Shown: piece after piece, positions 55,352-64,000 of the stretch
How the letters are laid out: every line of letters begins with the position of its first letter
Position numbering within the stretch: position 1 is the first letter of the stretch
DNA from: Litsea cubeba
Taxonomy: Eukaryota > Streptophyta > Magnoliopsida > Laurales > Lauraceae
DNA length: 64,000 bases
NCBI GenBank assembly: GCA_012931725.1
Contig: CM022951.1
Coordinates: forward strand, 10,491,018-10,555,017
Reading direction: 5' to 3'
The notes under the pieces: generated by a model
What the model saw: only the letters and a program-made list of their open reading frames with translations
Told to the model about the DNA's origin: nothing
Databases searched by the model: none
Position numbers and translations under genes: made by a program

Positions 55352-56600
55352 CCCTGATATTAGGAATCCGGCCGAGTGTCTGAACTCGAGGCCTTCTCCG
55401 TGGCCCAAGGCCAGGAGCTTTAGGAAACGACCGAGTCTGGACTCGAGGCCTTTTCCAGGGCGGTGGGCCCATCCCGGCTGAGTGTCTGAACTCGAAGCCT
55501 TCTCCATGGCCCAAGGCCAGGAGCTTTAGGAAACGACCGAGTGTGGACTCGAGGCCTTTTCCAGGGCGGTGGGCCCTTGGAGATGGGTGCAGACCCTGAG
55601 TTTAGGAATTGGCCGAGTGTCCGAACTCGAGGCCTTTTCCAGGGCTGTTAACCCTTGGAGATGGGTGAAGACCCTGAGTTTAGGAATTGGCCGAGTGTCC
55701 GAACTCGAGGCCTTTTCCAGGGCTGTTAACCCTTGGAGATGGGTGCAGACCCTGAGTTTAGGAATTGGCCGAGTGTCCGAACTCGAGGCCTTTTCCAGGG
55801 CTGTTAACCCTTGGAGATGGGTGAAGACCCTGAGTTTAGGAATTGGCCGAGTGTCCGAACTCGAGGCCTTTTCCAGGGCTGTTAACCCTTGGAGATGGGT
55901 GCAGACCCTGAGTTTAGGAATTGGCCGAGTGTCCGAACTCGAGGCCTTTTCCAGGGCTGTTAACCCTTGGAGATGGGTGAAGACCCTGAGTTTAGGAATT
56001 GGCCGAGTGTCCGAACTCGAGGCCTTTTCCAGGGCTGTTAACCCTTGGAGATGGGTGAAGACCCTGAGTTTAGGAATTGGCCGAGTGTCCTAACTCGAGG
56101 CCTTTTCCAGGGCTGTTAACCCTTGGAGATGGGTGCAGACCCTGAGTTTAGGAATTGGCCGAGTGTCCGAACTCGAGGCCTTTTCCAGGGCTGTTAACCC
56201 TTGGAGATGGGTGAAGACCCTGAGTTTAGGAATTGGCCGAGTGTCCGAACTCGAGGCCTTTTCCAGGGCTGTTAACCCTTGGAGATGGGTGAAGACCCTG
56301 AGTTTAGGAATTGGCCGAGTGTCCTAACTCGAGGCCTTTTCCAGGGCTGTTAACCCTTGGAGATGGGTGCAGACCCTGAGTTTAGGAATTGGCCGAGTGT
56401 CCGAACTCGAGGCCTTTTCCAGGGCTGTTAACCCTTGGAGATGGGTGAAGACCCTGAGTTTAGGAATTGGCCGAGTGTCCGAACTCGAGGCCTTTTCCAG
56501 GGCTGTTAACCGCTTGGGGATGGGTGAAGACCCTGAGTTTAGGAATTGGCCGAGTGTCCGAACTCGAGGCCTTTTCCAGGGCTGTTAACCCTTGTAGCCG
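55352..56600 (+). repeat. 78-bp tandem repeat array, 13 units (unit 2)
   Basis: Same thirteen units, same C/A alternation and same CCTAACTC variants at units 7 and 10 as in unit 1. The visible change is one inserted base before the last unit (AACCGCTTGGGG). Identical array length in both units points to recent duplication of the whole 8-kb block. Confidence 0.95.
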
Positions 56601-56894
56601 AAGTCGATCAAAGAGATGAAGATGATGACGGGGCGAAAGCTATTTCCATTGATTCAGAGATTCATTACATCTTTTAGAAATTGAAGATTGGTGACAGGGC
56701 GATGCCAGTTTGGACAGCGGCTTGCCCTCCAAGTCTTCAAGCTTGTAGGCTGGATTTTCCTGCCAGTGAGACTGCTCCGAACGGGCCATGCCAGTTCGGG
56801 GCCAACTCCCCCTTGTTTGGCTCTCTGTCGGCGGGTGTCTTGTAGGAGGGCATCCGAGCTGAGGAGGTAACCGCTGGGGAGTCGCACAGCTGAA

Positions 56895-58661
56895 TCACGT
56901 AATGATCTTCTCTGAATCCTCACTGTCTGGAACCTGGGCTGCGCTCTGGTGAACTCGGCCCTCGCTCCCGCCAGCATCTCCTGCCTCAACGAACTCTGGA
57001 ATGTGGCCTTCTTCGGCCAACTTCTCCAGATACCACTTTAAGGAATTGCAGTCCTCGGTCTTGTGCCCGCTACCTTTGTGGTAAGAGCAGTAGAGCTTAC
57101 TCCGGCTGCCGGAGGCGGCCTCATTCCTCAAGGGCGGAGGCCACTTCTTGAAGAATGGATTGGTCTTTATCTTGGTCAGGATACGGTAGATCGGCTCCTT
57201 GAAGATGACGTTGACGCTCTGACTGGCGCTGGTGGGAGGTCTGGGCTTCCAGGTGCCCCCAGACCTGGACGACGAAGGCTTCGCCGAACCGGAGACCCAG
57301 GCCTGCTTGGGCTCCTGCTTCTGGGAGGGCCTCCCGCCTCTCTGCCGAGGCTGGCTACTCTTCTGCTCGGGCTCCGAATGCCCGTCCTGATCCATAGCTC
57401 GGATCTCGTCTTCCTCCTAGGGCGATGAAGCGCTTCACCCGGGACATCAACTCTGGATGGATTCTGGGGAGTTCCCGGCCAAGTCCTTCCGCAAGTCGTG
57501 GCCGGGGATCAGGGCATGCTGGAAAGCGTAGATTGCTATTTCTTCCCTCGTGCCCTCGATCTGGCTGTAGACCGCCCAGAATCGCTGGGCGAACTTGGCG
57601 AGGGTTTCGCCCTGCTTCATTCTCAGGGCGAGGAGGTCCCCTTCCTTCTTGGGGACGACGGTGTATGCTTGGAACTTCTTCAGGAAGGAGAGCTGGAGAT
57701 CCTTCCAACTGGAAACCGACTGCTCCGGGAGAGGGCAGAACCACTTCAGGGGGAGGTCACCCAAACTGGAGGAGAAGATTTTGCAGTTTAGGTGACCCTC
57801 GTTCCCCCAGATGGACATCTTCTGGGAGAAGTGTCTGAGGTGAGCTGATGGGTCGGACAGTCCGTCATAGGGGACGAACCGCGGGACGGAGAACTTTCTG
57901 GGCAAGGGGGTGCGCTCGATCTCTTTTGTGAAGGGCGAGCCCCCGAGATCAGTGTGACCACAGATCTGCTTCTGGTCCCGCATGTCCAAGTTGTGCTGGA
58001 GAGCCAATCTGACACGTTTGTCAAATCGCTCTTGCTCATCGTCCTTCTCTGGAGTTTGAGCTCTGGGCTTTCGCTTGGGACGGCTCGGGCTACGACGGCT
58101 ATGAGCTCAGCCGTCGCGGCTATGGTGACTTCGGCTGTTGCTCGAGCCTTCGTCACGGATCTGGCTCCGTTTCTGGTCCAGATGATGTCTGAGGTCCTCG
58201 CGGGGAGGCTGGGCTGCCCATGCTGGGGGCGTCCCCCCACTTCCCTTGAGGCTCAGAGACCTGCCTCACGGAGGCAGTTCGCGTTGCCTTGAGCTGCTGC
58301 TGGAGCTCGCGAATCATTTGCTCTTGCTTCTGGAGGAGAGCAGCTTGGGCTTCAAGAACCTCTCCAGTGGCAGGGGGTTGAACGTGGCGCGTCTCTCCTA
58401 CGGCCACGGCTTTGTCCTTCCGAGGACGTTCGCGCCGGTGCTCGTAGCATCGGGGTGGCACGGTTTCATCCTCTGAGAGCGAGGCCTCGAATCCCTCTTG
58501 GAATGGGATCTCGACAAAGAGTTGGGAGCCCAGGCGCCCCTCGCCTGCGGGTGTGCCTTGGACCGTTCGGGACCGTCCCTGAGGAGGGACGTCCGTTGAC
58601 GGTGGTAGCAGCTCGAGGACTGGTCTTGAGGATTCTCCGCCCTTCTAGCTTTCGGTGGCAT
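56895..58661 (-). pseudogene. gag: Family-B gag, unit 2 (several frameshifts)
   Basis: Copy of the gag at 48886-50652 with more damage. One base is lost just after the start (near 58646), one is gained near 58220 (CCCATGCTGG), one is gained near 57418 giving TCCTAGGGCG, and one is lost near 57455 (CTCTGGATGG). The shared TGA is also present. The zinc-finger-like end and gag core are still readable in pieces. Not functional as it stands. Confidence 0.85.
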
Positions 58662-58756
58662 GGCTTCTGAGAGATTGAGGTTTAGGAAGGTTGTTTGGAA
58701 AGATTTGGAGAAGGTTGGGAAGGCTGGGATATTGCTTTCCCACAGACGGCGCCAAT

Positions 58757-59700
58757 TGTAGGTGCAGAAAATAATGACCCACAATAAGGAGGAGCCTTAT
58801 AGGACTTATCCGAGAAGATGGTGCTGACTGGGAGTGACTGGATGCCGTCCGAAAGCCTGAAAGGGAAGAACACACGGTCAGAGGACCCTGGCCTGGGCGG
58901 CGCAAGGCTCTCCGACGCCAAAGTCAGTGTGGGAACTGGAACAATGGAAGGAGAGGGAGAAGAGAGATAGAGTAACGGCTCTGTGTATGAAAAATGGCAG
59001 TACCTTTGATGGTGGTTTGATCCTCTATTTATAGGGTTTGGAACGTATCTTTGGGAGATATTGTGGTGTGGGTCCCGTGATTCGACTGGGAAGTCACGAT
59101 CAGCCCACATTGCATTAATTGCGGTCCAATCCAGCCCACTATGCATTAAATGCCCGTCGGGTCAGCCCACGTCTCATTTAATGCACGTCTTGTTGGGCCA
59201 GGTCGTGTTGGGCGCCTTTGGCGGTAGGGGTACCAGCGGATCTGCCCTCAGGCCTTGCCCTGATGTGGCCTTAGCCGCTGGATGCCGCCCTGTCAAGGAT
59301 CTGACGAAGATTGTGGGCGGCTGGATGTCACGTCTGTCCCATTAGCTCGTGCCCCTATCCCTCCACGTGCCTGATGACGTGGGGGATGAGGGGCGCAAGT
59401 GAAGGTTCTCTCTTGCTTCGGCTTCTGTCCCGGCTTCTTCAGCCGAGGTGCAGTTTTCTGCCGAGATGGCACCCGGGGTGGCTCAGCCGAGGTGGAGCTC
59501 CCCGCCGAGATGGCACCCGGGGTGGACCAGTTCGGCGCTAGTGGCCCGGAAATGCTTGAGTCCGGCCGAGGCCTTTGTCTTGGTAGCCTGGGTGAGATTG
59601 GTGCCACGTGGATGGCACGCGGACGGCACGTGAGAATGCTTAGCCTCATCTGATGGCTGTGATTAGCTTAATCCTGTGGTTCTGGAAATCTCCCCACACA
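58757..59700 (-). repeat. Family-B LTR C (944 bp)
   Basis: 5' LTR of unit 2 in element orientation. It carries private differences (for example CTGCCGAGATGG near 59459 where A and B have CTGCTTAGATGG). Right flank GATACAATC does not match the left flank of LTR A. Confidence 0.92.
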
Positions 59701-60930
59701 GATACAATCAAACACTTATTTTTTTATTATTGATTGAGATAATTTTCTTCTAGATGGAAGCGCCATCCAATATTCAAGAGATTTGCAAAGCAAGATGAAG
59801 CTATTCGTCATTTTAGGGTTGCTTTTATTTGTCTTGTGTGGCTATTGCGCCTGGTGAAGGAACTAGGAAGGCATAATATCACGGATTATTTTTTTTGTCT
59901 TTGTCCTTATACTCCGTCCTCAGGATCCCTGCGCTCAAATCAATCGGAAAAGATATCAATCTCTGGCTTAAGACCCCCATTGTCATGAGGCTTTGACCTA
60001 AGGATCCCGAGGTCCCAACTTATTAGACTGGGGTAGATTGGATTACACCTGTCATATTTCGTCTCAGTTTGCATTTAAATCATTAATTTTCAATTTATTG
60101 CATTTAGGTTAAGAGCCCTGCTACGGTGCCCGAAATTCGGGCCCGATAGGGGGCATAGCTCCCGTGGCAGCTGTGGGATCCCAGTTGCATGCTGGGAGCC
60201 GTGCCCCTGTCGGGCCCGATTTTCGGGCCCGGTAGACTTTTTGTTAGGTTAATTTCATACTTCTGTGCTTCGATTCCCTTCGAAATATCCTTGAAGCACG
60301 AAGAATATCAGAGACCACTAGGAACTTGGGAAAAATCTTAAGAATCATCTCAGACCTCAGGGTCCTCGCGCCCAAGCAGAGACAAGTCTCCAACCTCAGG
60401 GTCCTCGCGTCCGAACTAAAATCTCTTAATCCCATTTCCCTCATATTTCGATTTGTTCGTCTCTAGAATTAGAAAATATTAAATTCATGCATCATTAGTT
60501 TTATTAAAGCTTGCTTTATTGATTGCATTTAGGATTTATCTTTCATTCCTCAAACATCTCGTAAAACACCAAAAAAATCAAAAAACGCCAAAAAAATAAA
60601 AATAAAAAGAACTTCTCTTCTTTCCTTATTATTTTTCTGCATTCCAAGCACCAAGAAAAAAAAAACATTAAACACCAAAAAATAAAAAAAAAAAAGTAAA
60701 AAGAATTTCTCTCTTTTCCTTATTATTCTCATGCGTTCCAAAAGGAACCAAAAATACAAAAGAAAAAAAAAACATTTCTCTCCTTTCCTTGTTATTCTTA
60801 TGCATTCAAAAGGAGAAAAGAACAATATATATATATATATGTAATAAACAATATGAATTATGGTAAAAATTATTTTTATAAATTTCCCATTTTTTTCATT
60901 TCTTATTTAGGTTTCTGATTTTTTTCACAG
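59701..60930 (+). other. Unassigned sequence right of the family-B array
   Basis: No gene recognised. It is not the continuation of SRK-like copy 2. Contents: a short doubled phrase CCTCAGGGTCCTCGCG (60357, 60401), a hairpin element at 60113, and three A-rich/CT-rich units of about 85-100 bp (60600-60800) with TTTCCTTATTATT and ATGCATTC-like text. From about 60840 the sequence matches the SRK upstream repeat at 36055. Confidence 0.5.
60113..60243. mobile_element. 131-bp hairpin MITE with a 9-bp target duplication
   Basis: GAGCCCTGCTAC at the left and GTAGACTTTTTG at the right enclose a near-palindrome (CCCGAAATTCGGGCCCGAT paired with TCGGGCCCGATTTTCGGG). TTAGGTTAA flanks it exactly on both sides (60104-60112 and 60244-60252). 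The 9-bp duplication suggests Mutator-type mobilisation. Confidence 0.75.
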
Positions 60931-61033
60931 TATATATTTTCAGTAAAAGTCTTGGTAGCCCAAAGAGACGTTCTAACATCTCAAAGTTAGTCCTTGCTCT
61001 TTGGGCTACCAAGACTTTTACTGAAAATATATA
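60931..61033. repeat. Perfect 37-bp inverted repeat with a 29-base loop
   Basis: Arms 60931-60967 and 60997-61033 are exact reverse complements (TATATATTTTCAGTAAAAG... and its inverse). The paralogous site at about 36157-36200 has only the left arm, followed by text related to the loop in opposite orientation. Confidence 0.9.
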
Positions 61034-61184
61034 GAGCCCTGCTACATGGACTAACCCATGGACCGATTCATGGACTAATCCATGGTTTTGGGGGAAAATC
61101 ACCTTACATTAGGTGATTTTCCCCCCAAAACTATGGGGTATGTCCATGGACTAACTCCATGAGTTAGTCCATGTAGACTTTTTG
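61034..61184. mobile_element. 151-bp hairpin element with the same ends as the one at 60113
   Basis: Begins GAGCCCTGCTAC and ends GTAGACTTTTTG, identical 12-bp ends to the element at 60113. The interior is an unrelated palindrome (CATGGACTAAC repeats; TTTTGGGGGAAAATCACCT against AGGTGATTTTCCCCCCAAAA). No clear target duplication was found; it abuts the inverted repeat directly. Confidence 0.65.
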
Positions 61185-61410
61185 ATTAATTTACGTGGTC
61201 CCCGGCCTACACGCCACTTGAAAGATGTTAATCAAACTGGTGCTTCTATGGAGGAAAAGTGTCCCTTTTTAGACTTGCAAAAGCATGTTTGTATTGTAGT
61301 TGTAGGAAGTTTCCTAGTCGGCCGAGTGAGTGGATCAAACTTCAAACGCGTTTAGCAGACTAATGGTTCTCCAAAGAGAAAAAGACTAAGAGCCCCTTTA
61401 GCTGTAGTTA

Positions 61411-61817
61411 ATGGACGTGGCTTTTCACAAAACTTTTCAGTCTCTATTGCTAGTTGCATTCATCTTCTTCCCAATCTGCACCTCAATAGACACCATAACT
61501 CCAATTCAATCACTCAGAGATGGTGAAACCCTTATTTCAGCTGGCGAAAAATTTGTCCTAGGCTATTTCAGCCCTGGCAATTCTTCCACGAATCGCTATG
61601 TTGGAATATGGTACAACAAGATTCCAGATCAAACCATTGTCTGGACTGCCAACAGAGAAAATCCAGTTAAGAATTCTTCTGGGGTCCTCATAATCAAAGG
61701 TGGGAATCTAGTGCTAGTTGATGGAGGACATAGCAACAACAGCACTCTATGGTCCACTAATGTTTCAACCGCCGCAAATTACTCAAGTGCCACACTCACT
61801 GATTCAGGTAATATGGT
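61411..61817 (+). pseudogene. SRK-like G-type lectin receptor kinase, copy 3 (5' 136 codons)
   Basis: ATG 61411 opens a signal peptide (LLLVAFIFFPICTS) and most of a B-lectin domain (SLRDGETLISAGEKFVLGYF, YVGIWYNKIPDQTIVWTANR, GNLVLVDGG, LWSTNVST) with no internal lesion. At codon 136 it runs into the family-B-like LTR D, where a stop follows within about ten codons. The rest of the gene, if present, lies beyond the window. This is the best preserved of the three copies; intact relatives are secretory-pathway receptor kinases with extracellular mannose-lectin, S-locus, PAN and kinase domains. Confidence 0.88.
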
Positions 61818-62754
61818 TGTAGGTGCAGAAAATTATGACCCACAATAAGAGGGTGCCTTACAGGACTTATCCGGGAAGATGATAGTGTCTGGAATGTCTG
61901 GATGCCGTCCGAGAGCCTGAAAGGGAGGAACAAACGGTCAGAGGACCCTGGCCTGAGCGGCGCAAGGCTCTCCGATGCCAAAGTCAGTATGTGAACTGGA
62001 ACGATGGAAGAGAGGGAGAAGAGAGACAGAGTAATGGCTCTGTGAATAATATTGTGCGTACCTTGCATGGTGTATGGTGGTCTATTTATAGAGAATTGGA
62101 TCGTATCTCAGAGGATATTTTGGTGTGGGTCCATGATTTGACTGGGAAGTCATAATCAGCCCACCAAGTAATAAATGCAGTCTAATCCGGCCCACTCAGC
62201 ATTTAATGCTAGTCGGGTCAGCCCACATTGCATTAAATGCGTGTCTTGTTGGGCCAGAGTGTGTTGGGCGCCTTTGGCGGTAGGAGTACAAGCGGATCTG
62301 CCCTCGGGCCTTGCCCTGATGTGGCCTCAGCCGCTGGATGCTGCCATGTGGCGATCTGGTGAAGATAGCGGGCGGCTGGATGTCGCGTCTGTCCCACTAG
62401 CTCGTGGCCCTATCCCTCCACGTGTCTGATGACGTGGGGGATGAGGGGTCCAAGCGAAGGTTCCTTCTTGCTTCGGCTACTGTCCTGGCTTCTTCAGCCG
62501 AGGTAGCGTTCTTTGCTGATATGGCATCCGGGGTGGCCTTGCCGAGATGGACTCTTTGCCGAGATGATGCCCGAGGTGGTCCAGCTCGGCGCTTGTGGCC
62601 TGGAGACGTTTGATGTCGGCCAAGGCCTCCGCCCTGGTAGCCGGGATGGGATCGGTGCCACGTAGATGGCACGCGGATAGCACGTGAGAATGCTTAGACC
62701 CGTCTGATGGCTGTGATTAGCTTAATCCTGTAGCTCTGGAAATTTCCCCACACA
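61818..62754 (-). repeat. LTR D of the diverged family-B element (937 bp)
   Basis: The minus strand runs TGTGTGGGGAAATTTCC to CTGCACCTACA; TATAAATA at 62090-62083 (minus). It clearly aligns with LTRs A-C with many substitutions and indels, so it represents an older or separate subfamily. Confidence 0.9.
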
Positions 62755-63125
62755 ATTGCCCCCTAGCTTCTGAGCTCGCGTAGAACGTCAGTGCCGTGAG
62801 GTCGGGAGCTATGTGCCGGGCTTATCTGGAGGAGAGCCTCTTTCGGCCCTGACTCGCTATCGCTTTGGATGTTCGAGGTGATAAATGGCGTCCCCTATTT
62901 AATGCTGAAGACAGTTCGACGGCTCCACGTGTCATCTCCTGACTGGTTGTCCGTCTCCTCGAGGTCGTACGCGCCGTCTCGTCAGGGGCGCAATCAATTT
63001 TTGAAATGATTTGCGCGCCGCTTCAGGGAGGCTTAATAAATTTTCGAAATGATTCGCGCGAAATCCCAGGGGGGGCGCCCCTTGGCACGCCCGATTAGGG
63101 TTTCTGTAAAGGGGGGCCTCTCTGC

Positions 63126-63133
63126 TATATATA
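63126..63133 (+). promoter_or_regulatory. TATA box of the antisense gene in the diverged element
   Basis: TATATATA in CTCTGCTATATATAGGGC, about 160 bases before the 5'-UTR donor at 63287. Confidence 0.7.
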
Positions 63134-63348
63134 GGGCAGTTGAGGTCTGCTCTATCCTTCGTTTGCGATTCTGAATCAGAGGCGAGCATCAGAAGAGGGA
63201 AGGCTACTGTGAGGGAGCTTCATCCGAGAAGTGGAGCGCTGCTGAAGTTGAGTCTCTTCGCTGCCCAGCATCTTTGTTCTGCTTTCGTAAGTTCCTCCTG
63301 CTCTGCTTCTTCTTCTGCGGGTTTCTCTGCTTTTAGACTGGGATAGGA

Positions 63349-64000
63349 ATGGGGATTTACAGCCACTGGTTAGAGAGCGAGGCAGCGATCGAGGGCTTTA
63401 GGTCAGCCTTTAGGATCCCTGCTGATGTCCAAGTCAGGGGTGCTGAACCCCGTGGCTACAACCCTCGCGACTTTTCGGGAGGTTGGATGCCTTTTCCGCT
63501 GGTGGCTGTGATAGAAGGCGGGGTCCGATTTCCACTTCACCCACTCCTTAGGAGATGCCTTAGTCAGTGGTGTCTCTGCCCCTGCCAACTGCTGCCGAAT
63601 GCCTTCAAGATCGTGATGGGCACGGTCAAGCTGAATGAGGTCCTGGGCACCGAGTTCGGCGTCTTCGACCTGGAGAACGTCTATGACATGTGCAGGTCCG
63701 GAGAGTCTTATTATCTCCGGGCTAAGCCAGGCCGGGACGGCTTCGTCCGATACTTGGAGGATTCGAGCAAGTATGCTGGAGACGATCTTCTATACGTCTC
63801 GGGGAACTGGGAGTTTGGGGAGGCCGACACCGATAGAGGCTACCAGGTCCCTCGCCAAGTAAACACCTTTCGTTTCTTTTCTTTTTTCTTAAGTTTTTTA
63901 TTCTTCCGCGCTTATGCTTCTGATTGCTGCAGCTTTGAAGGAGAGGAAGCGGGCTGCCAGATACATCTGGAAGAGGAACGAGGCCTGGCTTCGTCTGGTG
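63349..64000 (+). CDS. Antisense gene of the diverged family-B element (3' partial)
   Basis: ATG 63349 follows a 5'-UTR intron (GTAAGTTCC at 63287 to TGCTTTTAG at 63336). The first coding block, to 63858, is 170 codons and parallels the genes at 44220 and 52232: GGWMPFPLVAVIEGGVRFP, HPLLRRCLSQW, QLLPNAFKIVMGTVKLNEVL. A donor GTAAACACC follows at 63859. A T-rich intron and an AG after CTTTGA (63938-63940 region) would keep the frame open into ERKRAARYIWKRNEAWLRLV at the window edge. Using the earlier CTGCAG acceptor would give an immediate stop. Protein-level conservation despite heavy DNA divergence suggests past selection. Confidence 0.75.
   Translation, partial: MGIYSHWLESEAAIEGFRSAFRIPADVQVRGAEPRGYNPRDFSGGWMPFPLVAVIEGGVRFPLHPLLRRCLSQWCLCPCQLLPNAFKIVMGTVKLNEVLGTEFGVFDLENVYDMCRSGESYYLRAKPGRDGFVRYLEDSSKYAGDDLLYVSGNWEFGEADTDRGYQVPRQVNTFRFFSFFLSFLFFRAYASDCCSFEGEEAGCQIHLEEERGLASSG

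Larger units (their letters stand above)
42736..59700 (-). mobile_element. Family B: tandem LTR-internal-LTR-internal-LTR array of a non-autonomous Tat-like element
   Basis: Three near-identical LTRs (42736-43678, 50748-51690, 58757-59700) bracket two internal regions of 7.07 kb, giving an 8012-bp period. Minus orientation is set by four facts: the primer-binding site beside the left edge of LTRs B and C, polypurine tracts beside the right edge of LTRs A and B, TATA boxes on the minus strand, and gag on the minus strand next to the primer-binding site. No protease, RT, RNase H or integrase frame is present. The outer flanks do not form a target duplication (GCTAT on the left, GATAC on the right). 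Confidence 0.9.
61818..64000 (-). mobile_element. Diverged family-B element, 3' end (continues beyond the window)
   Basis: LTR D (61818-62754) shares ends and layout with LTRs A-C but differs at many positions. It is followed by the same polypurine tract (62755-62768, minus) and then by the antisense gene. Candidate left target duplication ATGGT (61813-61817); its partner would be off the right edge. Confidence 0.85.

Overview
The window is plant nuclear DNA. It is packed with nested LTR retrotransposons sitting in and beside a small tandem cluster of broken G-type lectin S-receptor-like kinase (SRK-like) genes. The evidence for an angiosperm is the set of Athila and Tat-type Ty3/gypsy elements, an L1-type LINE, plant-style U-rich introns and the SRK-like lectin domains. 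The species cannot be named from the sequence. I see no intact host gene, no tRNA or rRNA gene and no CRISPR array. All family names rest on motif reading by eye, not on database searches.

Positions 1-30368: the 3' part of an Athila-type element (integrase end, an extra 3' ORF and a 1.56-kb 3' LTR). Its LTR is split by a complete 24.4-kb Tat-lineage element at 5686-30056, flanked by the 5-bp duplication GTGAG. That element has 2.3-kb LTRs, a primer-binding site, a repeat-rich leader, gag-protease, polymerase (RT, RNase H, second archaeal-type RNase H, integrase), long repeat arrays, and an antisense gene with a plant mobile domain near the 3' LTR. A solo LTR of the same family (14795-17105, duplication AACCT) lies inverted inside its coding region.

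Positions 30369-36040: the 3' half of an L1-type LINE, apparently the target of the Athila insertion. It is interrupted by a 4176-bp TG...CA element with the duplication GCAGT, probably a solo LTR.

Positions 36040-42735: duplicated SRK-like upstream sequence with an inserted ~508-bp MITE, an SRK-like pseudogene, an LTR-like block, and a second SRK-like gene cut after about 60 codons.

Positions 42736-59700: a tandem LTR-internal-LTR-internal-LTR array of a second Tat-like family, here called family B. It lies on the minus strand with an 8.0-kb period. Each internal region has a minus-strand gag and no protease, RT or integrase. Each also has a plus-strand spliced gene (antisense to the element) with its own TATA-like box and 5'-UTR intron, plus a 13-unit 78-bp tandem repeat. 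Positions 59701-61410 hold small hairpin elements and a perfect inverted repeat. Positions 61411-61817 hold a third SRK-like gene, cut by a diverged family-B element that runs off the window end.

The clearest biological theme is that two different Tat-lineage families each carry a spliced antisense gene with its own promoter, between the element body and the 3' LTR.
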